Under the pieces are notes generated by a model. That model was not told the origin of the DNA and did not search any database. It saw only the letters and a program-made list of their open reading frames with translations. A DNA stretch of 11,166 nucleotides. Origin: an uncultured Mailhella sp. GTDB lineage: Bacteria > Desulfobacterota > Desulfovibrionia > Desulfovibrionales > Desulfovibrionaceae. Both the position numbers and the translations under genes were made by a program. Shown piece after piece: positions 1 through 5,796 of the stretch; position 1 is the stretch's first letter, and every line of letters begins with the position of its first letter. The DNA lies in NCBI GenBank assembly GCA_944324625.1, contig CALUWZ010000047.1, positions 1 through 11,166 on the forward strand. Reading direction: 5' to 3'.

Positions 1-38
1 TTTGAAGCCATTACTGCATTTAAAAGTTCAGTCGCCAC
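1..38 (-). CDS. possible 5' end of a downstream gene, cut by the window edge
   Basis: Two bases after the stop of the 7TM sensor-like gene, a GTG codon (36-38, minus) opens a frame that runs to the window edge without a stop, giving about 12 residues (MATELLNAVMAS). AAAGGTG lies 8 bases upstream of the GTG (47-53), inside the end of the preceding gene, and could serve as a ribosome binding site. If real, this is a tightly coupled next gene of the same operon. The stretch is too short for any family assignment, and a second start (ATG at 10-12) is possible. It could equally be plain 3' sequence. Confidence 0.25.
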   Translation of the reverse strand, partial: MATELLNAVMAS

Positions 39-40
39 AG

Positions 41-2950
41 TTAATGCACCTTTCGCTTTAACGACTGCATAAATTTGGAAAATACCCCTGTTTTTTCCTC
101 TTTCGCAGCCAAACCGGACGCTTGCTCAGACTTTGTTTCTTTAGGAGCAAAATCCGTCCGCTCTGCACGCAGTTCCGGCAGACTTTCTTCGGAGGACATT
201 GTCAGGGCAGATAATTCACCGCCGCCGATTTTTTCTTCAGCAGAAAAACTGCCTTGTCCAAAATCCATAACGGCATTGTCCACCACGGACCCCGCATGCA
301 CGCGGCTGCCGTGCAGACGTTTTTCAACGGCTTTCTGCACAGTTTTATCAATATTTTTGACAACGGCATGGGGTTCGTCAATATCAGTAATGGGCTGAAT
401 ATGTTTATCACCCAAAATTTCCGCAACCGCAGTACACAGATCTTCGCGGCCGATATTGTCAGGCAGGGTGTGATTGCAGCCTGCCCTGCGCAAAAATTCC
501 ATATCCTTGGCAGATTGATAAAGCCCTATGCACGGTGCATGGGCAATGCCCAAGTTGTCTTCCAAAAGACGGATGCCCGCAAGCACGGCACTGCAGCCGC
601 CCGCAGAAAGCGCACTGTGCACAATCACGAGCGCCGCAGGCTTTTTCTCATAAAAAGCCAAAGCACTGTCCACGTCCAGCGCTTCCCACGTTTCATATTT
701 GTTGAGATAATACACAAAGTTCTGGCGCTGAATGGCAAGGGGCGAAATTATCAGAATGCCGGTGTCCTTTTGACTTCCCGCAAACTGCGGAACAGTTTTT
801 TCTTCAGCATGTTCCCCGTTTTCTTTGGCAAAAACAATATTGCCTCCGCTGAGGCCGGCTGTTTTGCCCGCAAACGGCCTTTCGCCGTGTGAAAGCACAA
901 TATCGTCAAGAGAAGCATAGGAAAGCGGTTTTTCGCCGTTTTGGTCCATGGCAAGACACTGCAGGCTGAAGGAAAAACTCAGACCGCCGGGAGAAGACCG
1001 CAGCTCTACCTCTCCATTGCTGGAAGAAGAAAGTTCCCATGCCCTGAGCAGCGTCAGCATGCTTCTCTGCACGGGCGGACGTCCCTTTCCGCTGTCGCTG
1101 ATGGTAAACACAATATGCCCCGGGTTCGGACTGTTTGCACGGCGCACACGCACGCTTATCATGCCTTTTTCCGTAGCGCGCACCGCATCGCGCAGAAGCA
1201 GGGACAGAACCAGTTCCAAACTTGTCTTGTCGCCGCGGTAATGCAGACCGATATTCGGAGCAATGTACCAGCCAAGACCTATCTGCCTGTCCTGCGCTTC
1301 TGCGCGGATATCGTCACAAGCCTTGGTAATCAGATCTTTCACATTAAAAAGTTCATGGACATCGGAATGAACCGGCTCCTTCTGCGCCAATTCCGTAATA
1401 TGACCGAGCATGCCCGACAAATCGCGGCATGCAAGCACAAGGGAATCGGCGTGTCCCTGCATGCGTTCGGTACGTCCGCTAATATCTTCAATAGCATTTC
1501 TGGTATGGCGCTCCACAACATCCCCTGCCTTTTTATCGTTCAAAAGCGCAAGGGAATCCGCCAGATCTTCGGTTTTCAGATCAAAATCAAGAAAACAGGC
1601 TTCGCGCATAATCCTGTCGAAAGGCCCGCGCAGTTTCAGCTCCACACGGTACAGGGCATCACGCATTATGGTATTGTTTTCCGCAAAGGCGCTGATAATA
1701 TCTTCATGGCTCAGCTTTTCGTCAAAAATATTTTTTTCGGTCTGACGGGGGGCGAGAAAAATAGTTATCATTGCGGCAAACACGCCGAGATAATTAAGAA
1801 AATACCATTCAGAATCATGCCGCAGAGCAAGAGCGCCAAGACATCCCAAGCCCAAGGACAAACAGAAAAACGCATACAGCTTTGCACCTTTTCTGCCTGC
1901 CAAAACAAGGGGAATTGTCAAAACAAACAAAATAAGGGCATACAGTCCCCAAAGCGGTGCAAAGCGGATTATATACAGATATTCGGGAATAGGCACAAAA
2001 AGAACGATAAGGGGAAAAATCGCAGGTATGGCAAGGAACTGAAGCAAACTGTCAAAATGCGGGCTTTTCTTTTCCGTAACCATCAAATGGCGGCCGATAT
2101 GAGGCAAAAAGAAAATGGCCAGACAGGAAGCAACAACACCCACCATATCCAGCAAATCCAATTTTCCGCCCACGTTTTGCGGAACCCCCCAAGCAAACTG
2201 CACAATTACGGCAAGAGCCAATAAGGACGCCCAAATGCGTGCGTCGCCCTCTTCCTTTGCACCGCGCCAAAACACGAAAACCATAAGCACGAAAATAGCC
2301 AGCAAAAGAAGCGGAGTAAGGCGCTTGTCAAGGGTAAGCGGAGCTTTGGCGGGAGACAAAAGCTTGGGAGCGAACCAAATGCTCGGCACGCCCGGGGAAT
2401 AAATCAAAAGTTCGCCGCCGTCGCGCAGGGAAGTCAGATCATACAGCCCGCTGTGAAAAATATTAACGCTGTTTTTATTTTCCACATCAAAGCTGTCCTC
2501 ATGGCTTTTGCGTTCCGCAGTATACACGTCTTCCAGAACCTGCCAGCGCTTGCTGCTGTTGGAATACACAAGCACATGGCTGTTTTTGGGCAGAAAATTC
2601 CCCAAATCAAGATAAGCGGTAGGAATATTTTTATCTTTTATTTTGTCGAAAGAAATCAAAAACCAATACGTTCCCAACTCTTTTTTCAGGGAAAGCACGT
2701 CATAAGGGAGAAATTTATCTCTCTGGGACAAGGCGCTTTTGGCATCCTTGGCAGGAAGATTATGGGCATAGCGGATATAGGGCGCAAGATAAACCGTGCC
2801 TTCTTCGGCGCAGGCACTGACAGAAGGCATTTTGTTGACGGGCAGCTCTATTTCGGGATTAGCCCGAACCGAAACGGCAGACGATACAGCAAAAGAAAAA
2901 GCCAGAACAAAAAACAAGAAAATCTGCAAGAAATATTTTTTTGCGCCCAT
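41..2950 (-). CDS. 7TMR-DISM-type membrane sensor with degenerate hybrid histidine kinase and receiver domains
   Basis: 969 residues. A signal peptide (about 1-30, ending VRA before NPE) precedes an extracytoplasmic domain (about 45-195) resembling 7TMR-DISMED2. Seven hydrophobic helices follow at about 211-228, 238-255, 265-283, 301-320, 328-351, 357-375 and 382-400. The cytoplasmic part has a helical dimerisation-like region (405-530), a HATPase-like domain (about 538-665), a receiver-like domain (about 730-847) and a charged, probably disordered tail. The H-box remnant LKLRGPF (438-444) has Leu where the phospho-His should be. The N-box carries Leu584 and Asp588 in place of Asn. The G1 box DSGKG (619-623) survives, but no glycine-rich G2 box is visible. 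The receiver has His778 where the phospho-Asp belongs and lacks the acidic pair, Thr and Lys. It probably senses an envelope signal and acts as a scaffold or by ligand binding rather than as an active kinase (inference). The start is supported by AGGA seven bases upstream of ATG. Confidence 0.82.
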   Translation of the reverse strand: MGAKKYFLQIFLFFVLAFSFAVSSAVSVRANPEIELPVNKMPSVSACAEEGTVYLAPYIRYAHNLPAKDAKSALSQRDKFLPYDVLSLKKELGTYWFLISFDKIKDKNIPTAYLDLGNFLPKNSHVLVYSNSSKRWQVLEDVYTAERKSHEDSFDVENKNSVNIFHSGLYDLTSLRDGGELLIYSPGVPSIWFAPKLLSPAKAPLTLDKRLTPLLLLAIFVLMVFVFWRGAKEEGDARIWASLLALAVIVQFAWGVPQNVGGKLDLLDMVGVVASCLAIFFLPHIGRHLMVTEKKSPHFDSLLQFLAIPAIFPLIVLFVPIPEYLYIIRFAPLWGLYALILFVLTIPLVLAGRKGAKLYAFFCLSLGLGCLGALALRHDSEWYFLNYLGVFAAMITIFLAPRQTEKNIFDEKLSHEDIISAFAENNTIMRDALYRVELKLRGPFDRIMREACFLDFDLKTEDLADSLALLNDKKAGDVVERHTRNAIEDISGRTERMQGHADSLVLACRDLSGMLGHITELAQKEPVHSDVHELFNVKDLITKACDDIRAEAQDRQIGLGWYIAPNIGLHYRGDKTSLELVLSLLLRDAVRATEKGMISVRVRRANSPNPGHIVFTISDSGKGRPPVQRSMLTLLRAWELSSSSNGEVELRSSPGGLSFSFSLQCLAMDQNGEKPLSYASLDDIVLSHGERPFAGKTAGLSGGNIVFAKENGEHAEEKTVPQFAGSQKDTGILIISPLAIQRQNFVYYLNKYETWEALDVDSALAFYEKKPAALVIVHSALSAGGCSAVLAGIRLLEDNLGIAHAPCIGLYQSAKDMEFLRRAGCNHTLPDNIGREDLCTAVAEILGDKHIQPITDIDEPHAVVKNIDKTVQKAVEKRLHGSRVHAGSVVDNAVMDFGQGSFSAEEKIGGGELSALTMSSEESLPELRAERTDFAPKETKSEQASGLAAKEEKTGVFSKFMQSLKRKVH

Positions 2951-2985
2951 AAAAAATCCTGCCGTTTTTTACGATTTAGGGTATA

Positions 2986-3014
2986 AATATAGCCTATTTC
3001 AACGCCGTGAGCAA
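2986..3014 (-). promoter_or_regulatory. possible sigma-70 promoter for the 7TM sensor-like gene
   Basis: On the minus strand TTGCTC (3009-3014) and TATATT (2986-2991) are separated by 17 bases and lie 36 bases upstream of the ATG at 2950. This is the best promoter-like match between the terminator of the M23 gene and the sensor-like gene, which therefore probably has its own transcript. An alternative -10 (TATACC) overlaps. The call rests on consensus matching only. Confidence 0.4.
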
Positions 3015-3038
3015 GCCCCGCGCCACGCCATTTTCCCG

Positions 3039-3063
3039 AAAAAAAAGGGCTTGACGCCCTTTT
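3039..3063 (-). terminator. Rho-independent terminator of the M23 peptidase gene
   Basis: An 8-bp stem (AAAAGGGC at 3043-3050 with GCCCTTTT at 3056-3063, loop TTGAC) is followed on the minus strand by eight T residues (3039-3046 are A on the plus strand). It starts 37 bases after the TAG stop at 3100. The plus-strand side is also T-rich, so it could work both ways, but no plus-strand gene reads into it. Confidence 0.8.
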
Positions 3064-3099
3064 CTTTTTTTATTTTCAACATAGTTAACATGCCGCAGG

Positions 3100-4647
3100 C
3101 TAGCGTATGCCGCCGAGCCAGTTTACGGTATCAAAATCATCCAGACTTTTTTTGCTCTGCAGAAGCAGATCCATTTCCTGCACCGCTTCGCCGAATCCTT
3201 CCATCTGTTCTTTGCGCAGAGGCGGCTTGCTCGGAACTATCACCTTGTCGGGATTGACAAAATTGCCGTCTTTTTTAATCCTGAAATCAAGATGCGGCCC
3301 CGTGGATAAGCCCGTAGACCCCACATAGCCGATAACTTGGCCCTGACTTACCTTGGCTCCGCGCTTTATGCCCTTGGCATAGCCTGAAAGGTGGGCATAC
3401 TGGGTTTCCATGGCTCCGCGGTGCTTTAAAATAATCAAATGTCCGTAACCGCCCGTATACGCGGCACGAATGACGGTTCCGTCCCCGACAGCCATAACGG
3501 GCGTACCCTTGGGAGCGGCATAGTCAATGCCGGGATGCGCACGGGTCACACCCAAAATAGGATGTTTTCTGCTCATGGTAAAGCGGGAGCTGATACGGGT
3601 AAAATGAACGGGCGTTCTTAAAAACGCTTTTTGCAGGGCCTCGCCTTTTCTGTTAAAATAGCTTAATTTTTCGTCATCTTCGCTGTCATGATATAAAAAA
3701 GCTTCATAGGTGGTGCCGTTATTGACAAACTGTGCGGCAAGGATGCGCCCGTAGCCAGTAAATTTTCCGTCACGGTATTTTTTCTCAACCAAAGCCCTGA
3801 AGGTGTCGCCTTCTTTAATTTCCCTTGCAAAGTCAATATCATAAGTAAAAACATCGGCAAGCCGTATGGCGAAAACCGCCCCTTCGCCGAGACCGGTCAC
3901 GGCATTGAAAAAGTTGCTGACAACAGAACCTTCCAGATAATTGAGTTCATAATCGTATGTTATTTCTTCAAAAGCCACGCTGTAGGCATCACCTGAACGA
4001 GAAATGACGACTTTATGCGAATCGTCAAGCTCATATTCAAATTTTTCCAGCGCATTGTCGGCAAGATTGACGTGAAGGGCAAAAGGCTTGCCCACTTTCA
4101 AAGAAGTAAGCGGATAAATATCCTTGGATTCGTCTACGATATTTAAAATGGCTGACAGCGTAATCCAGCCGTTCAAAAGCGAGCCCAGACTGTCGCCGCT
4201 TGAAATGGAAGACCTCAGAATAACGATGCCGCTGTCGACTTCAGTGGTATATTCCTTCTGCGGAGCCTGCGGAATAAGTTTCAGCACATATTCGTCGCGC
4301 AGTTCCTGCATAAAATCCGTATATCGTTCATTGACGCCGTCCACAAAAAGCGCATAGCGTTCCTGCATTTCACCGCCCATGGCGGCAAGCAGGGTGCGGA
4401 AACTGGAACGGGCGACAATGTCAAGTTCCTGATCCTCATGGGGTATGACGGGAACAACATTTTTTGCTTCAGCTTGCTGCGCCGTGTCCGCAACGGCATT
4501 TTCGGCAATATTTTCAGAAGTTTTTTCAGATACGGGATTTGCCTGCACATGAACGGAAAAAAGCAGCAAAAACGCAGAAGCGGATAAAAATGCGGCCAAT
4601 GCCTTATAAATACGTTCTTTACACTTCTTTATTTTACATTTAATCAT
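3100..4647 (-). CDS. secreted M23 family peptidoglycan endopeptidase (MepM/Csd3-like)
   Basis: 515 residues. A lysine-rich N-terminus and hydrophobic stretch (about 15-35, ending VQA before NP) form a signal peptide. Residues about 130-345 resemble the non-catalytic domains that precede the peptidase in MepM, ShyA and Csd3 proteins. The M23 domain (about 350-470) shows RISSRFTMSR, then HPGID with zinc ligands His371 and Asp375, YAHL with catalytic His419, and TGPHLDF with His452. Such enzymes cut peptide cross-links in peptidoglycan, here in the periplasm. The usual HxH motif reads HLD, so Asp454 replaces the third zinc ligand His. Asp can bind zinc, so activity is possible. The start ATG has no visible Shine-Dalgarno sequence, yet the signal peptide fits it and no better in-frame start was found. 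The gene ends in its own terminator. Family assignment is secure; the cross-link specificity is not. Confidence 0.9.
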   Translation of the reverse strand: MIKCKIKKCKERIYKALAAFLSASAFLLLFSVHVQANPVSEKTSENIAENAVADTAQQAEAKNVVPVIPHEDQELDIVARSSFRTLLAAMGGEMQERYALFVDGVNERYTDFMQELRDEYVLKLIPQAPQKEYTTEVDSGIVILRSSISSGDSLGSLLNGWITLSAILNIVDESKDIYPLTSLKVGKPFALHVNLADNALEKFEYELDDSHKVVISRSGDAYSVAFEEITYDYELNYLEGSVVSNFFNAVTGLGEGAVFAIRLADVFTYDIDFAREIKEGDTFRALVEKKYRDGKFTGYGRILAAQFVNNGTTYEAFLYHDSEDDEKLSYFNRKGEALQKAFLRTPVHFTRISSRFTMSRKHPILGVTRAHPGIDYAAPKGTPVMAVGDGTVIRAAYTGGYGHLIILKHRGAMETQYAHLSGYAKGIKRGAKVSQGQVIGYVGSTGLSTGPHLDFRIKKDGNFVNPDKVIVPSKPPLRKEQMEGFGEAVQEMDLLLQSKKSLDDFDTVNWLGGIR

Positions 4648-4652
4648 AGGTT

Positions 4653-4681
4653 ACTTTAAACCAGCTTTTTTAAAGTGTAAA
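4653..4681 (-). promoter_or_regulatory. promoter-like sequence and dyad directly before the M23 gene
   Basis: On the minus strand TTTACA (4676-4681) and TAAAGT (4653-4658) are 17 bases apart. The -10-like element ends only 5 bases before the ATG, so transcription would begin at or next to the start codon. A perfect 8-bp inverted repeat (ACTTTAAA 4653-4660, TTTAAAGT 4669-4676, 8-base spacer) fills the spacer and -10, a placement typical of an operator. The -10 matches only four of six consensus positions, so this is tentative. Confidence 0.35.
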
Positions 4682-4694
4682 GAATTTTATTATT

Positions 4695-4733
4695 AAAAAA
4701 ATAATGCCCCTTAAAAGGAGGAAAGGGGCATTA
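4695..4733 (-). terminator. Rho-independent terminator upstream of the M23 gene
   Basis: An 11-bp perfect stem (4702-4712 with 4723-4733; minus-strand arms TAATGCCCCTT and AAGGGGCATTA) is followed on the minus strand by seven T residues (4695-4701). It ends transcripts coming from the TPR gene and the micro-ORF, or could act as an attenuator before the M23 gene. The 10-base loop contains TCCTCC on the minus strand. Confidence 0.8.
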
Positions 4734-4801
4734 CGCTTAGGCACATATTTGGGGCAATAACATGAATTATCATGTATTCCAAACAATTATACACTTCACT
4801 C

Positions 4802-4879
4802 TTAAAGAATGCGCACACAATGGAAATTCCATTCGTACCAATGCGAACAATATGAAAAAACCATCCTTTGTTGATTCAT
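4802..4879 (-). CDS. possible 25-residue small protein or leader peptide
   Basis: ATG at 4877-4879 opens a 26-codon frame ending in TAA. It is preceded by AAGGGGTGAT (4882-4891), an almost perfect anti-16S match at good spacing, and that is the main reason for the call. The peptide begins MNQQRMVFSYC and is rich in aromatic residues, Cys and His (CSHWYEWNFHC in its middle). A perfect 15-base dyad, AATGGAAATTCCATT (4819-4833), lies inside the frame. No known family is recognised. The 68 bases between its stop and the downstream terminator hold nothing recognisable except a weak dyad (4761-4774). It sits 100 bases after the TPR stop codon, so it could be the last cistron of that transcript or a leader for the M23 gene. 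Such short frames arise often by chance; only the ribosome binding site lifts this one. Confidence 0.4.
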   Translation of the reverse strand: MNQQRMVFSYCSHWYEWNFHCVRIL

Positions 4880-4928
4880 ATATCACCCCTTTGGATTCAC
4901 CCCGCCTCGCATTCAGACGGGGTGACAT
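4880..4928 (-). promoter_or_regulatory. mutually exclusive hairpins around the micro-ORF Shine-Dalgarno sequence
   Basis: In the minus-strand RNA, UCACCCCGUC (4916-4925) pairs with GGCGGGGUGA (4897-4906) as a 10-bp stem with one G-U pair and a 9-base loop. The same 5' segment, extended to AUGUCACCCC (4919-4928), can instead pair with GGGGUGAUAU (4880-4889), again 10 bp with one G-U, covering the Shine-Dalgarno sequence of the micro-ORF. Only one pairing can exist at a time, as in translational riboswitches and thermosensors. No known riboswitch class was recognised. Confidence 0.4.
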
Positions 4929-4963
4929 CTTTCGGGTCTGAGCGCCAACAACAGAACCGAAAG
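4929..4963 (-). other. stable hairpin in the TPR gene 3' region
   Basis: CTTTCGGTTCT (4953-4963, minus) and AGACCCGAAAG (4929-4939) form an 11-bp stem with one mismatch and a 13-base loop. It lies three bases before the switch-like segment and 16 bases after the TPR stop. It has no T-tract, so it is not an intrinsic terminator. It may be part of one structured RNA with the following hairpin, or protect the mRNA end. Confidence 0.5.
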
Positions 4964-4979
4964 ACAGGAGGGGAATTTG

Positions 4980-5540
4980 TTATGCCGCAATAAAAGAATA
5001 GAGATCTTTTGCGTCTTCGTTGTCAGGCAGTTCCTTCAGGGCTTCTTCAAGATGATGTTTTGCTTCTTCTTTGCGGCCCAGATAAATGAGGCAGCCTGCC
5101 AGCGTAATTCTTATTTGAGGATCATTGGTTTCCTCATAAAATTTCTGCACATAGGACACAGCTTCATCAACCTTATCCAAGGCATAAGACTCCTGAACCA
5201 AGCAGCCGAGCGCAACTGTATTTGTGGCTTTAAGTTCAAGAGCTTTTTTGAAATATTCGTATGCATCGGCATGCATTTCTTTGGTCATGGCAACCAGACC
5301 GAGGCCTGTGTAGGCATTATCGGTTTTTTCGATTTCAAGGGCTTTTTGGTAATGTACCATGGCAGTATCAAGATCACCTACCTGCACGGCAATGGTTGCA
5401 AGTCCCATCTGCGGTGCTTGGAATTCGCTTCCGCTTTCGGCGGCCTTTTGGTAATACTCTTTTGCCTTTTCATATTCGCCCATGAAAAGGTAGCATTCGC
5501 CTAATTCCTTGTTGATTTCATAATCCAATAAATTACTCAT
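4980..5540 (-). CDS. tetratricopeptide repeat (TPR) protein
   Basis: 186 residues made almost entirely of helical TPR units. About five can be traced: roughly residues 7-38 (ending GEYEKAKEYYQKAAE), 43-72 (GDLDTAMVHYQKALEI), 76-106 (ADAYEYFKKALELK), 109-139 and 141-173 (GRKEEAKHHLEEALKELP). There is no signal peptide or membrane segment, so it is probably cytosolic and acts as a protein-protein adaptor. The partner is unknown. The start at 5540 is chosen because GGAGGGG lies seven bases upstream; an upstream in-frame ATG at 5606 would add 22 residues drawn from AT-rich, dyad-bearing leader and has no comparable ribosome site. The transcript continues past the stop into the hairpin and micro-ORF stretch. 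Confidence 0.85.
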   Translation of the reverse strand: MSNLLDYEINKELGECYLFMGEYEKAKEYYQKAAESGSEFQAPQMGLATIAVQVGDLDTAMVHYQKALEIEKTDNAYTGLGLVAMTKEMHADAYEYFKKALELKATNTVALGCLVQESYALDKVDEAVSYVQKFYEETNDPQIRITLAGCLIYLGRKEEAKHHLEEALKELPDNEDAKDLYSFIAA

Positions 5541-5577
5541 GGTTTTTCCCCTCCATGCGTTATTTTTTTGTGCCTTA

Positions 5578-5610
5578 TGGCATGCCCAATTATTAGCATA
5601 CTGCATGCCA
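5578..5610 (-). repeat. 8-bp inverted repeat in the TPR gene leader
   Basis: TGGCATGC (5578-5585) and GCATGCCA (5603-5610) form a perfect inverted repeat with a 17-base spacer, 38 bases upstream of the TPR start. It could be an operator or, in the mRNA, a hairpin just upstream of the ribosome site. No regulator family is recognised from it. Confidence 0.45.
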
Positions 5611-5627
5611 AAAAAAAAATTATAAAT

Positions 5628-5644
5628 AAAATCAATATGATTTT
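5628..5644. repeat. operator-like dyad in the divergent intergenic region
   Basis: AAAATCA-ATA-TGATTTT is a perfect 7-bp inverted repeat with a 3-base centre. It sits between the divergently oriented TPR and RluA-CoaE genes and ends one base before a consensus -35 hexamer on the plus strand, a position fit for a repressor or activator. The region is very AT-rich, which raises the chance of accidental dyads. Confidence 0.4.
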
Positions 5645-5645
5645 T

Positions 5646-5675
5646 TTGACATATATATCTTTTTTTCTTTAAAAG
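5646..5675 (+). promoter_or_regulatory. possible promoter for the RluA-CoaE gene
   Basis: A perfect -35 hexamer TTGACA (5646-5651) is followed after 18 bases by TAAAAG (5670-5675), a modest -10. A second perfect TTGACA occurs at 5684-5689 but has no convincing -10 at normal spacing. The surrounding A and T tracts could help recruit polymerase. The gene starts at 5793, leaving a leader of more than 100 bases. Confidence 0.35.
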
Positions 5676-5696
5676 TCAGGCATTTGACAAAAAAAC

Positions 5697-5709
5697 GGAA
5701 AATTTTTCC
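5697..5709. repeat. short perfect dyad upstream of the RluA-CoaE gene
   Basis: GGAAAA-T-TTTTCC is a 6-bp inverted repeat with a one-base centre, located between the second TTGACA and the possible leader ORF. It may be an operator half of a larger site or chance in AT-rich DNA. Confidence 0.3.
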
Positions 5710-5796
5710 ATGTTTTTTAAGCAGATAAAAAAAACTGTTCAATCCCTGCAAAATGCCGTATGCTGGACGAAGGAAAAACACAAGGACACACCATGA
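5710..5796 (+). CDS. possible 28-residue leader ORF overlapping the RluA-CoaE start
   Basis: ATG at 5710 opens a 28-codon frame (begins MFFKQIKKTVQSLQ, ends KHKDTP) whose TGA stop overlaps the ATG of the fusion gene as ATGA. That 4-base overlap is a classic arrangement for translational coupling. The ribosome site is weak (GGA about ten bases upstream, inside a dyad), and no family is recognised. The main gene has its own AAGGA site, so this ORF may be incidental. Confidence 0.22.
   Translation: MFFKQIKKTVQSLQNAVCWTKEKHKDTP

Noticed and set aside
254..892. Plus-strand open frame of 212 codons
   Set aside because: It is antisense to the receiver-like and tail part of the sensor-like gene and shows no domain or ribosome site of note.
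941..2224. Long plus-strand open frame of 427 codons
   Set aside because: It lies wholly antisense to the sensor-like gene, which has domains, a signal peptide and a ribosome site. The antisense product is compositionally odd (rich in Lys, Gln, Arg, His) with no recognisable domain.
4786..4791. Perfect TATAAT on the minus strand, possible promoter of a short RNA ending at the 4695-4733 terminator
   Set aside because: At 17 bases upstream the sequence is GCGCAT, with no resemblance to a -35 box and no TG extension, so a -10 alone in AT-rich DNA is not enough.
4897..4925. Hairpin considered as an intrinsic terminator for the TPR gene
   Set aside because: The stem is strong but no T-tract follows on either strand, so it is treated as a regulatory or stabilising structure.
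4967..4992. Plus-strand AGGAGGGG followed by ATG
   Set aside because: The frame stops after three codons, and the sequence is better explained as the 3' region of the minus-strand TPR gene.
5541..5606. N-terminal extension of the TPR protein by 22 residues
   Set aside because: The extension has no TPR character and runs into the dyad-bearing leader, while GGAGGGG is well placed for the start at 5540.
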